From the NCBI GenBank assembly GCA_937915755.1, contig CALGGR010000220.1:1-64000 (forward strand): a stretch of DNA of 64,000 bases. The letters are read 5' to 3'. Position 1 is the first letter of the stretch. Each line of letters opens with the position of its first letter. Under the pieces are notes generated by a model. The model was not told where the DNA came from and made no database searches. It saw only the letters and a list, made by a program, of their open reading frames with translations. Of this stretch, positions 1-7,764 are shown one piece after another. This DNA comes from an uncultured Fretibacterium sp. Its GTDB lineage: Bacteria > Synergistota > Synergistia > Synergistales > Aminobacteriaceae. The translations under genes and the position numbers were made by a program.

Positions 1-206
1 AGCTCCTTTTTTTATTAGAGTATCATGAATCATTAATCTTGTGAAGACACGTTCTCACTTCTAATCTTTTCCTTGCAGAACTGTAAATTATGATAATCAA
101 TATTCAGTAACACAAAAAAACCCTAAGAACCTATTTAGCTTCTTTTTGAAAACTTTACCTGAGATTTATGAAAATTATAGCACGCTTACTTGATTTAACA
201 CAAATT

Positions 207-230
207 ACTCCCACTTAGAGAAGCGGGAGT
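207..230 (-). terminator. Hairpin terminator after the ferritin gene
   Basis: ACTCCC (207-212) pairs with GGGAGT (225-230), with a second CTT/AAG stem inside. It lies about 20 bases beyond the stop codon of the minus-strand ferritin-like gene. The T-rich tail on that strand is weak (TAATTTG), so termination may be partial. Positions 1-206 are AT-rich and hold no gene that I can support. Confidence 0.6.
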
Positions 231-249
231 CTTATTTACGCACACAGTG

Positions 250-708
250 CTACATCTGCTTCACGTACCAGTTCTCTTTTCCGATGAGCTTCACGAGTTC
301 GAGCTGGCCTTCGCTTTCGTACATATCAGCTTCCTCATCTTTATAGTAATCCTTGAGAATGTCGAACGTCGTGTAATCCTCTCTTGCCTCCTCAACAAGT
401 CCCGCAAGCCAAGAGAGTCCGTCCTTCGACACCTGAAGATCGTACTTCATGTACTCGATTGCGTCTGTGAACAACGGAGCGTCTTTCTTATCGCCGAGCT
501 TGAGAGTTCCGCCTAAGTCAAGAATCCTGTCGGCACACTTTACGACATAGCCACGTTCTTCGCTTGCGTGTTCCTTGTACTTATCTGCGAGCTTCGTGAA
601 CCCCTGAGAGGCGAATATTTTTGCCTGAAGCTCATGACCGTCTGCCTGCTGTGCGAGGTCTGTTACGATTACCTGCAAACCTTCGATGATTTTTGCTTTG
701 TCTGACAT
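250..708 (-). CDS. Ferritin-like diiron protein (bacterioferritin/Dps type)
   Basis: A 152-residue all-helical protein resembling bacterioferritin and related ferritin-like proteins, which store iron or consume peroxide and oxygen. The first helix carries E and H ligands (HELQAKIFASQG). A second segment (KYKEHASEERGYVVKCADRI) has the E-x-x-H-type pattern of bacterioferritins, and LDLGGTLKL matches the usual loop after it. An AGGAGG sits just upstream of the ATG. It is the last gene of a minus-strand set with a flavodoxin-ferredoxin and an MBL-fold protein, separated from the former by 12 bases. The set suggests iron or oxidative-stress handling in an anaerobe. The fold is fairly secure. Whether it stores iron, acts like Dps or is a rubrerythrin relative is not. 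Confidence 0.75.
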   Translation of the reverse strand: MSDKAKIIEGLQVIVTDLAQQADGHELQAKIFASQGFTKLADKYKEHASEERGYVVKCADRILDLGGTLKLGDKKDAPLFTDAIEYMKYDLQVSKDGLSWLAGLVEEAREDYTTFDILKDYYKDEEADMYESEGQLELVKLIGKENWYVKQM

Positions 709-720
709 TTATTTTTCCTC

Positions 721-1539
721 CTACATGAAAATTTCTGGTTCAAGTCTTTTTGTTGACGCCTTTCCGAACGATGACATAATTTCAGCTACCTGCTTACTCG
801 TCGAAGTTATTGCGTGTTTAGGACAGCGGTTGATACAGCCCCAGCAGCCTATACACTTTTCGACATCAAAAGTTTTCGCCTCAATGTCAATCGCATCAAC
901 AGGACAGTGCTTAACGCAGGTCATACACTTTATGCAGGCATCGGATATTTCTTTGGCCTTGCATTCCGTAGGCAGCATGTACGGTTCATCGGGGTGTTCC
1001 TCACGGTAAGCGATGACCTTGTTCCCCATCTCCCATGATGACCAATTTGTTGTCGGCTTAACATGAAGCGTTAAGTCCCCGCTCTTTATCTTCTCGAACG
1101 CTTTACGCCCGAAGTCAGCCATAATCTCCTTGTCGTGAGCATCAGGCCGACCCTCAGCTATTGTCGTGTCCATTGAGTGTCTTGCGACGAACGCCCCTAA
1201 AGCTGCAACCTTAAAGCCCCTTCCCTCTGCTCGTCTTAACATCTCGTTCAGAGCGATACCATAATAACCGTTGCCGAAAGTTACAACGCCTATGAACGGT
1301 GTGTCATTACCCTCAAGGCACTCGAATACCTCGTCGGAAAGAGTGAAGAGTTTTCCAGCTGTCATCATTCCGAAAATCACAAGGTCATCTTTGCCGAAAG
1401 TGTAACGCTTCTTCCTGCTCGATGAAGTGAGAAGGTCAATCGTTTCAACTGGAAGACCCTCAATCCCCGATGCAACAGTGCGAACAATCTTCTCTGTTGA
1501 CCCGCTGGGGCTGAAATATACGAGGTGTAATTTCGTCAT
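721..1539 (-). CDS. Flavodoxin fused to a 2[4Fe-4S] ferredoxin (EFR1-type)
   Basis: A 272-residue cytoplasmic redox protein. Residues 1 to about 170 form a flavodoxin domain with an FMN phosphate loop (SPSGSTEK near residue 10). The C-terminal part has two ferredoxin Cys clusters, CIKCMTCVKHCP and CIGCWGCINRCP. Each supplies four Cys for [4Fe-4S], with the fourth Cys donated to the other cluster. The protein could pass electrons between reduced ferredoxin and an FMN partner. Its ATG overlaps the stop of the upstream MBL-fold gene (TAATG), so the two are probably translationally coupled. The family is common in anaerobes, mostly without a known partner. Here the natural partners are the neighbouring hydrolase and ferritin. 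Confidence 0.88.
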   Translation of the reverse strand: MTKLHLVYFSPSGSTEKIVRTVASGIEGLPVETIDLLTSSSRKKRYTFGKDDLVIFGMMTAGKLFTLSDEVFECLEGNDTPFIGVVTFGNGYYGIALNEMLRRAEGRGFKVAALGAFVARHSMDTTIAEGRPDAHDKEIMADFGRKAFEKIKSGDLTLHVKPTTNWSSWEMGNKVIAYREEHPDEPYMLPTECKAKEISDACIKCMTCVKHCPVDAIDIEAKTFDVEKCIGCWGCINRCPKHAITSTSKQVAEIMSSFGKASTKRLEPEIFM

Positions 1540-2261
1540 TAGTCCAGCTTCATTATGACTTTACCCTCAAGGTTCGCTACACCTTCAGGCGTGTGCGTTG
1601 AGAGGTAGACGGTCGGATTCTTCTTGATGAACTCACGTACTCGGTCAAGCGTCTCACGTGCGGCCTTGATGTCCTCGAACACTATCGAGAGCTTGTTGGC
1701 TTTCAATGCCGCGTCAGTGTACGTTACATCGCCGTGCATCATGTAGTACACGCCATCACACTCAGCGATTACGATGCTGTTGCCGTTTGTGTGTCCTTTT
1801 GCCTTGATGAAGTATACTCCGTCAGCAATTTTCTGGGACTGAGGGAAGTTGTGATATGCGCCGTCGGAATATGTTGCGCGGATTACGTTATCGCCTGTCA
1901 GTTTGAGTGCGTCTGCGTCTTCGGGGGCAATGTAGATTTTCGCGTTGGGGAATGCCCGAAGTTCGCCTGTGTGGTCAGGGTGCTTGTGAGTAACGAGGAT
2001 TTTGCTGACCTGCTCAGGCTTATAACCCAGAGCCTCAAGTGCTGGGACGTAATCGTTAATCTTCGTGTACCCTTTGAACGGTGTCTCCGATGGAAAACCT
2101 GTGTCAACGAGTATAACTTCACTTCCTGTGTCGATGAGGAAGTTCTGAAGGCTTCCGGGATATGTTACATCTTTGCGTCCGTCTGCTTTGTTCTCTCCGC
2201 CGAATACGAACTCCTCAGTGAATGAGCCGCCCTCATAGAGTTTTACTGCCTTGATCTTCAT
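1539..2261 (-). CDS. MBL-fold metallohydrolase (lactonase-like)
   Basis: A 240-residue metallo-beta-lactamase-fold hydrolase. The zinc signature THKHPDHTGEL (HxHxDH) is intact. Later metal ligands are visible in KGHTNGN, MHGDVTYTD and STHTPEG. Overall it resembles the N-acyl-homoserine-lactonase/glyoxalase-II branch. It is not the diiron HxExD type of flavodiiron proteins, even though a separate flavodoxin is encoded next to it. It is first in a three-gene minus-strand operon and its stop overlaps the next start. A promoter candidate lies at 2301-2328. The substrate cannot be told from sequence. Confidence 0.82.
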   Translation of the reverse strand: MKIKAVKLYEGGSFTEEFVFGGENKADGRKDVTYPGSLQNFLIDTGSEVILVDTGFPSETPFKGYTKINDYVPALEALGYKPEQVSKILVTHKHPDHTGELRAFPNAKIYIAPEDADALKLTGDNVIRATYSDGAYHNFPQSQKIADGVYFIKAKGHTNGNSIVIAECDGVYYMMHGDVTYTDAALKANKLSIVFEDIKAARETLDRVREFIKKNPTVYLSTHTPEGVANLEGKVIMKLD

Positions 2262-2300
2262 GAAAAATTTACCCCTTTCAAGAATTATTGAATACCTATA

Positions 2301-2328
2301 ATTTTAGGCTATTGTATTTCAAAAACAA
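2301..2328 (-). promoter_or_regulatory. Promoter for the MBL/flavodoxin/ferritin operon
   Basis: Read on the minus strand: TTGTTT (2328-2323), a 16-base spacer, then TAAAAT (2306-2301), about 40 bases before the ATG at 2261. A GAAAGGGG ribosome site follows. This is by-eye matching to sigma-70 consensus. Confidence 0.5.
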
Positions 2329-2483
2329 GAACGCAGATTTATAATACTTTGTATTGAAAAAATACCGTGATGGGAGGTAAATGTTTGTTGAGCATATATC
2401 AGGAGCAGACAGAAGATGTTGGCAGGATTGGCTATGCCCGTCTTGTATGAGAGGCCATACCCGAAGTATATATATTTCAGCTT

Positions 2484-4196
2484 TTGTCATGGCTTTTATT
2501 GTCCGGGCTTTCTTGGGCTATGGATCAGTTAATCTCTGCTGTGGCAGGATCAAGCGGCTCTGCTGTAACCACCGCAAACATTAGCGATTTCCTTTTCACC
2601 TGGCGCGGGCCGGTGGTTCTGTCGCTGGGTTTTGCGCTGGTTGACGTGTTCATAATCTTCGAGATATTTGTCAGCATTCACATGTGCAATGATATTCTTG
2701 ACGGGAAACGCGTGCGTCTGTTCAATTCAATCCGGAGAGGTTTTCAGTCCATGCGGAAGTTTCTCTGTCCGGGCGGCCTTCCTGTTCTTATTTATGTCTT
2801 TCTGGCCGTCCCCCTGTGCGGCATTGGCTTTTCCATAAGCTTGAGCAGGGATTTCTATATACCTCACTTCATTATGTCAGTTATTGAGACAACACCGCTA
2901 TACTATCTGCTCTATAGTCTCTTGATGCTTGCGTTGTTTGTTTGCGGGATAAGGGGTGTTTTCTCTATACATGCTGTATTAATTGACGGCATGACCCCTT
3001 CCGAAGGCAGAAAAGCCTCCGCAATAATCATGAAGCAGCACTGGAAACAGTTACTTCGTCCCATGTTAATGACAGCTGTTTTCCTTGTTCTTCTTAACAT
3101 GGGATTCAAGGCTTTTCTGACATTCCTGTATAACAGTCTGGAGTCACATAGCACTATGGATTTCGGGCTTGCTGGTTATCGCTTTCTCTGTGCTGTAGTC
3201 GTTATCGGAGGAAGTTTCTTAGGCTCTATGCTGGCTGTATTCAGCGGCTATTGTCTGAAACTACTTTTCACACGATGCTACATTGACTACACACGAGGGG
3301 CAAAAACACTCTGGCCAGAACGTCCCAAACACCTGCGCTATTGGGGAAAACTGGCGTTTTTACTCTGCACATTTGCTGCTTTGCTTCTCTTCTCTGCAGC
3401 TGTTGGAGCAGGTCTGACCTCATCATTCGGCAGAACTGGCAGCGTGAAGATCGTCGCTCACCGTGCCGGCGGAGTGATGGCACCCGAAAACTCGCTCGAA
3501 GGGCTGGAATGCGCGATAAAACATGGCTGCTATGGCAGTGAAACCGACACTCAGAGAACGTCTGATGGGGCTTATATCATCAATCATGACGACAGCTTTC
3601 TGCGTCTTACCGGCGTTGACAAAGAGTCCCGTGAAATGACTTTAGAGGAAGTCAGGGGACTCACGATAACTGACCCTTCAACAGGCAGACAGGCACCAAT
3701 CCCAACTGCTGAAGAGATGCTTGATGTTATCAAAGGCAGGGAGAAACTTTTTCTTGAACTGAAGGGAATTACTGCCGACAGAAAAATGGTTGATGATTTG
3801 GTTCAGATAATACGGGAAAAAGATTGCGTTGATGATGTCATACTAATTTCCCTGAAGTACAGTGTCATTGACTATGCCAAAACTCATTATCCGGAATTTG
3901 AGACAGGTGTCCTGATATTTGGCGGAATTGGCGATGTCTCACGCCTCAACTGCGATATGATCATCATGGAGGAGGAAATGGCATCAGACAGCCGTATAAG
4001 GCAGATTCACGCGAACGGCAAACGGGCCTTTGTCTGGACAGTCAACACTGAGGCAGGACTTTACAGGGCTCTCCGCAGTGAATGCGACGGCATAATCACA
4101 GATCAGGTTGAACTTGCCCAGCGTGTTCAGGCAAAAATTGAGTCGCGTTCCGACCTTCAGTGTCTACGGGATCAATTCTGGAACATATGGGACTAA
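2484..4196 (+). CDS. Membrane glycerophosphodiester phosphodiesterase; N-terminus probably frame-disrupted
   Basis: About 570 residues. The N-terminal half has roughly six membrane segments (glycerophosphodiesterase membrane domain). The C-terminal half is a GDPD catalytic domain beginning at HRAGGVMAPENS. The expected catalytic residues are visible: HR, the E of ENS, the SETD acid pair and NHDD. It should cleave glycerophosphodiesters to glycerol-3-phosphate and an alcohol at the membrane. The first in-frame start I can offer is TTG at 2484, inside what should be the first membrane helix. The same frame continues upstream as recognisable hydrophobic protein (EAIPEVYIFQL) but meets TGA near 2451. 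A ribosome site (AGGAG, 2401-2405) and ATG (2416) lie in the next frame over. A one-base indel near 2455-2475 would join them. It is followed by dgkA. Confidence 0.75.
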   Translation: MSWLLLSGLSWAMDQLISAVAGSSGSAVTTANISDFLFTWRGPVVLSLGFALVDVFIIFEIFVSIHMCNDILDGKRVRLFNSIRRGFQSMRKFLCPGGLPVLIYVFLAVPLCGIGFSISLSRDFYIPHFIMSVIETTPLYYLLYSLLMLALFVCGIRGVFSIHAVLIDGMTPSEGRKASAIIMKQHWKQLLRPMLMTAVFLVLLNMGFKAFLTFLYNSLESHSTMDFGLAGYRFLCAVVVIGGSFLGSMLAVFSGYCLKLLFTRCYIDYTRGAKTLWPERPKHLRYWGKLAFLLCTFAALLLFSAAVGAGLTSSFGRTGSVKIVAHRAGGVMAPENSLEGLECAIKHGCYGSETDTQRTSDGAYIINHDDSFLRLTGVDKESREMTLEEVRGLTITDPSTGRQAPIPTAEEMLDVIKGREKLFLELKGITADRKMVDDLVQIIREKDCVDDVILISLKYSVIDYAKTHYPEFETGVLIFGGIGDVSRLNCDMIIMEEEMASDSRIRQIHANGKRAFVWTVNTEAGLYRALRSECDGIITDQVELAQRVQAKIESRSDLQCLRDQFWNIWD

Positions 4197-4215
4197 TTCG
4201 ACAGGAGGAATCATC

Positions 4216-4572
4216 ATGATTTACCGCAACCCTTTCAAGCGTTTGTACAATGCTTCGGCTTACTCGATAAGCGGTCTGATTCACGCTCTGAGAAACGAGC
4301 AGGCTTTCCGTTACGAGGCTGTTGTCTTTTGCGCTCTGTGCTTAATTCTGCTTATTGTACCTCTTACGGTGATGCGCCGCGTCTTTCTTGCCGGAATGTG
4401 GGTTCTGACTATGGCTCTCGAACTCGTGAACAGCGCGGCAGAAAAAGCGTTTGACCTCATAGACAAGAATTTCAGGCCGGAGATAAAAGCCGGCAAAGAT
4501 ATGCTCTCAGCATCAATATTTATCATGGTATGCTTTAATATATTTCTATGGGTATTTATGTTGCTGGCATAA
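4216..4572 (+). CDS. dgkA: Diacylglycerol/undecaprenol kinase, DgkA family
   Basis: A 118-residue integral membrane protein with three helices. It shows the family signature EQAFRYE near residue 30 and ELVNSAAEKAFDLID near residue 70, where the acidic residues bind metal-ATP. DgkA enzymes phosphorylate diacylglycerol or undecaprenol and so recycle lipids left by envelope synthesis. The ATG at 4216 is chosen because AGGAGG lies 7 bases upstream. An in-frame extension upstream overlaps the phosphodiesterase gene and lacks a ribosome site. It lies 19 bases after the glycerophosphodiesterase and 4 bases before an HxlR regulator, probably in one transcript. Confidence 0.9.
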   Translation: MIYRNPFKRLYNASAYSISGLIHALRNEQAFRYEAVVFCALCLILLIVPLTVMRRVFLAGMWVLTMALELVNSAAEKAFDLIDKNFRPEIKAGKDMLSASIFIMVCFNIFLWVFMLLA

Positions 4573-4576
4573 GGCT

Positions 4577-4936
4577 ATGACTGACAAGAAAACCATATGC
4601 CCGTTGAGGTTTTTGACTGACACATTCGGGGGAAAATGGAAGCTCCCGATTATCTGCATACTATCGGGCGAGAAGCCTCAGCGTTATTCGGCCATCAAGC
4701 GAAGACTCGGCGACATCACCAACATGATGCTCTCACAGTCGTTGAAGGAACTCGAAGCCGCAGGAATGGTCTCACGTACTCAGTACAACGAAGTCCCTCC
4801 CCGCGTTGAATACTCGCTCACTGAGAGGGGAAAGGGCGCATTGCCCATGCTTACATCTGCGGCACAATGGGCGGTCAGCGAAATGGAATGCGAAGGGTTA
4901 TCCCCATACTGCGGAGAATGTTGCAGCACCCAGTAG
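4577..4936 (+). CDS. HxlR-family winged-helix regulator
   Basis: A 119-residue DNA-binding protein. Features typical of HxlR are CPLRFLTDTFGGKWKLPI at the N-terminus (the Cys is a redox or reactive-electrophile sensor in characterised members), the helix-turn-helix around MMLSQSLKELEAAGMVSR, and the wing RVEYSLTERG. Extra Cys residues at the C-terminus (SPYCGECC) could also bind metal or sense redox state. It directly follows dgkA (4-base gap) and precedes the mannitol-dehydrogenase-family gene by 79 bases, so either side may be its target. The operator is not identifiable. Confidence 0.88.
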   Translation: MTDKKTICPLRFLTDTFGGKWKLPIICILSGEKPQRYSAIKRRLGDITNMMLSQSLKELEAAGMVSRTQYNEVPPRVEYSLTERGKGALPMLTSAAQWAVSEMECEGLSPYCGECCSTQ

Positions 4937-5015
4937 GATACGCCTTGCGAAAATCGTTCCTTCTGCTACACTTCAATCACCGCAAATTTTCATGGCACGA
5001 AAGGAATGATTTATT

Positions 5016-6632
5016 ATGCGACTGAACTATAACGGCCTCAAAGACGCAGAGGCTTGGAAGAAAGCCGGCATCGAACTTCCCCCCTATGACCCCCAGAAGC
5101 TCGCTGACAACACCCGCAAGAATCCCCGCTGGGTACATTTCGGAATCGGTAACATTTTCCGAATCTTCGTCGGAGGAATCGCGGACAGCCTAATCCGCAA
5201 AGGTCTAATGGACACCGGGATAATCTGCGCTGAGACGTTCGACTTTGATGTTGTCGACAAGATCTACAACCCCTTCGACAACCTCGCGCTCGCAGTAACT
5301 CTTTACCCCGACGGAAAGACCGACAAGAAGCTACTCGCTTCACTCACTGAGGCGGTGAAAGCACAGCCACGCTTCGGTGATGACTGGGCGAGGCTCAAGG
5401 AGATTTTCACAGCCCCAAGCCTTCAGATGGTCTCATTCACGATTACCGAGAAGGGTTACGCACTTCATGGCTCGGACGGAAAGTTCTTCCCGTTCGTGAA
5501 CGCTGACATTGAGAACGGCCCGGAGAAATGCGGAGGTGCTATGGCGGTCGTCGCGTCAATGCTTTTCGCGCGTTTCAAGGCTGGAGCAACACCCCTCGCA
5601 CTCGTCTCGATGGACAACGTATCACAGAACGGCAAGAAGCTCCGTGAAAGCGTCATCGAGATGTCCGAACAGTGGTACAACAGGAATTTCGTTCCGGCAG
5701 ATTTCGTGAACTGGGTCAAGGACGAGAGCAAGGTTGCATTCTCATGGACGATGATCGACAAGATCACCCCGCGCCCGTCGGAAGATGTTGCAAAAACCCT
5801 CGAAGGTCTAGGCGTTGAGGACATGGGAATCGTCATAACGTCAAAGCGGACATACATTGCGCCGTTCGTGAACGCTGAAGCACCGGGCTACCTCGTCATT
5901 GAGGACTCATTCCCCAACGGCAGGCCGAAGCTCGAAGAGTCAGGTTATGGGGTCTACATGACTGACCGCAAGACCGTCAATCTTTCCGAGCGAATGAAGG
6001 TAACAGCATGCCTCAACCCGATACATTCCGCGCTCTGCACATACGCGATAATGCTGGGCTACACTCTTTTTGCCGACTGTATGCACGACTCTGACCTCGC
6101 CGAACTCGCCCATCAGGTTGGATATGTCGAGGGGCTTCCCGTTGTTGAAGACCCCAAAATCATATCGCCTCGCAAATTCCTCGATGAGTGCATCAACGTA
6201 CGTTTCCCGAATCCTTATCTCGGCGACACAAGCGCGAGAATTGCGACGGACATATCGCAGGGCTTGAGCATAAGGTTCGGCGAGACAACGAAGGAATACG
6301 TTGCCCGTGATGGCACTGCGGAGAAGCTCAAGGGTATTCCGCTGGCTATTGCTGGTTGGCTGAGGTACATTCTTGGTGTTGACGACAAGGGCGGGAAGTA
6401 CGAGCTTTCACCCGACCCGATGAACGCTGAGATGACGAAAGCACTTGAGGGCATAACCATCGGCAAGCCTGAGACTATGGGCGACAAGCTGAGGCCGATT
6501 CTCTCGAACGCGCGTATATTCGGCGTAAATCTCTATGACGCAGGGATAGGCGGGAAGGTTGAGGCTATATTCCGCGATGAGATTTCGGGGACTGGAGCAG
6601 TAAGGGCAGCCCTGAAGAAATATCTGGCCTGA
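5016..6632 (+). CDS. Mannitol dehydrogenase-family oxidoreductase (mannonate/fructuronate type)
   Basis: A 538-residue NAD-dependent polyol or hexuronate oxidoreductase of the long-chain mannitol dehydrogenase family. It has an N-terminal Rossmann segment (HFGIGNIFRIFVGG at about residues 47-60) and a C-terminal catalytic segment whose Lys lies in SERMKVTACLNPIHSALC (about 325-342), corresponding to the K-x-x-x-LN-x-xH motif of UxuB/MtlD relatives. Related enzymes reduce fructuronate to mannonate or oxidise mannitol; the exact sugar is not decided here. No uxuA or mannitol transporter lies nearby. The ATG at 5016 has AAAGGAA upstream. A GC-rich hairpin follows the gene. Confidence 0.8.
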   Translation: MRLNYNGLKDAEAWKKAGIELPPYDPQKLADNTRKNPRWVHFGIGNIFRIFVGGIADSLIRKGLMDTGIICAETFDFDVVDKIYNPFDNLALAVTLYPDGKTDKKLLASLTEAVKAQPRFGDDWARLKEIFTAPSLQMVSFTITEKGYALHGSDGKFFPFVNADIENGPEKCGGAMAVVASMLFARFKAGATPLALVSMDNVSQNGKKLRESVIEMSEQWYNRNFVPADFVNWVKDESKVAFSWTMIDKITPRPSEDVAKTLEGLGVEDMGIVITSKRTYIAPFVNAEAPGYLVIEDSFPNGRPKLEESGYGVYMTDRKTVNLSERMKVTACLNPIHSALCTYAIMLGYTLFADCMHDSDLAELAHQVGYVEGLPVVEDPKIISPRKFLDECINVRFPNPYLGDTSARIATDISQGLSIRFGETTKEYVARDGTAEKLKGIPLAIAGWLRYILGVDDKGGKYELSPDPMNAEMTKALEGITIGKPETMGDKLRPILSNARIFGVNLYDAGIGGKVEAIFRDEISGTGAVRAALKKYLA

Positions 6633-6642
6633 GTGTAATACG

Positions 6643-6684
6643 TTGCTCCCCCTCCGTGTAAATTCTTGCTGACGGAGGGGGCAA
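6643..6684 (+). terminator. GC-rich hairpin after the dehydrogenase gene
   Basis: CCCCCTCCGT (6648-6657) pairs with ACGGAGGGGG (6672-6681), with an outer TTG/CAA pair. No clear T run follows, so it may act with little efficiency or as a processing barrier. Confidence 0.55.
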
Positions 6685-6751
6685 TGTTCAAGATATTGAG
6701 GATTCAAAAGGGTTATGATATATTTACATAATCCATAAAAGGAAATAAGGG

Positions 6752-7714
6752 ATGAAAAGCATGTCAGATACTCAGTATTGGATAGTTGTCGTAGATGATG
6801 ATATTGCAAATCTGCTAATGGCCGGTAATGTCATGAGCAAGAGCGGAATGCGTGTAACTGCTTTGAAGTCTGGAAAAGCCCTGCTCGAATACATTGAATC
6901 AAACGAAGTACCGGATCTATGCCTGCTGGATATTAGAATGCCGGACATGAGCGGCTTTGATACATTGAAAGCATTGCGAGCCAGCAGAAAGGGCAGAGAA
7001 CTTCCCGTAGTTTTCTTGACGGCCGATGAATCCGAAAAATCCGAAACCATAGGTCTCTCTCTTGGTGCTATGGATTTCATCAAGAAGCCTTTTGTGCCAG
7101 AAGTGCTCGTCCTGCGAACTAAACACATTATAGATTTAGTTCGCCTTCAGAAAAATCTCGAACATGAAGTAAAAGTCAAGACGGAAGAAAGCCAAAAGTT
7201 TTTCATTCATGTTATATCTGTATTGGCTAGTGCGATTGAAGCGAAAGATACTAATGCGAAAGGACACTCTGAACGCGTCGCTAAATATGCTAAGGAGATA
7301 GCTAAACGTTATGGCTATAATGATCTCAAGCAGACCGGCATTTACTTGATAGGCCTGCTGCATGATGTTGGAAAAATCGGAGCTTCGGACAACGAACACG
7401 CTGTAGTTGGTGCCAGACTTTTTGCGTCTGTCAACGAGATGCCTTCACTTGCGTTAGGGACGAAATATCATCACGAGAGATATGACGGCAGCGGCTATCC
7501 TAAGGGCTTAGCGGGGGAGAAAATTCCTGAGCAGGCACGAATAATCGCCGTCGCTGACAGCTATGACACAATGTGCAGTAAAGGCGAACTTTCTCAGAGC
7601 GAGATCAGGGCTGAAATCGAGAAAGGAAAAGGCTCTCAGTTCGATCCAAAATTCGCGGAAATAATGCTTGAAATGATTGACGAAGGAGCGGCAGACAGGA
7701 TTTCACAGGAATAA
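6752..7714 (+). CDS. Response regulator with HD-GYP output domain
   Basis: 320 residues. The receiver domain spans about 1-125: an acidic pocket near VVVDDD, phospho-acceptor D60 in CLLDIRMPD, and the conserved K in FIKKPF. A short coiled linker leads into an HD-GYP domain, with HSERVAKYAK, the metal-binding GLLHDVGKIG and the signature HHERYDGSGYP. HD-GYP proteins hydrolyse cyclic-di-GMP, so phosphorylation at D60 would be expected to change c-di-GMP level. The loop after HDVGK is shorter than in textbook members, about 15-20 residues by eye. A hybrid histidine kinase starts 50 bases downstream and is the likely partner. The ATG at 6752 (rather than the next ATG, 4 codons on) has AGGAAA upstream. 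Confidence 0.9.
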   Translation: MKSMSDTQYWIVVVDDDIANLLMAGNVMSKSGMRVTALKSGKALLEYIESNEVPDLCLLDIRMPDMSGFDTLKALRASRKGRELPVVFLTADESEKSETIGLSLGAMDFIKKPFVPEVLVLRTKHIIDLVRLQKNLEHEVKVKTEESQKFFIHVISVLASAIEAKDTNAKGHSERVAKYAKEIAKRYGYNDLKQTGIYLIGLLHDVGKIGASDNEHAVVGARLFASVNEMPSLALGTKYHHERYDGSGYPKGLAGEKIPEQARIIAVADSYDTMCSKGELSQSEIRAEIEKGKGSQFDPKFAEIMLEMIDEGAADRISQE

Positions 7715-7764
7715 GAGCATCTCCTCCCCGTAGCTAAAGTTAAGTGGTTTCGAGGTGGTTTGTG

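Noticed and set aside
1539..2261. Reading the MBL protein as half of a split flavodiiron oxygen reductase
   Set aside because: The metal motif is HxHxDH (zinc hydrolase type), not HxExD. Kept only as context in the operon finding.
2381..2584. 67-codon plus-strand frame starting after GGGAGG
   Set aside because: The ribosome site is only 3 bases from this ATG, the product resembles nothing, and most of it overlaps the phosphodiesterase frame. The site was used instead as evidence about that gene's disrupted start.
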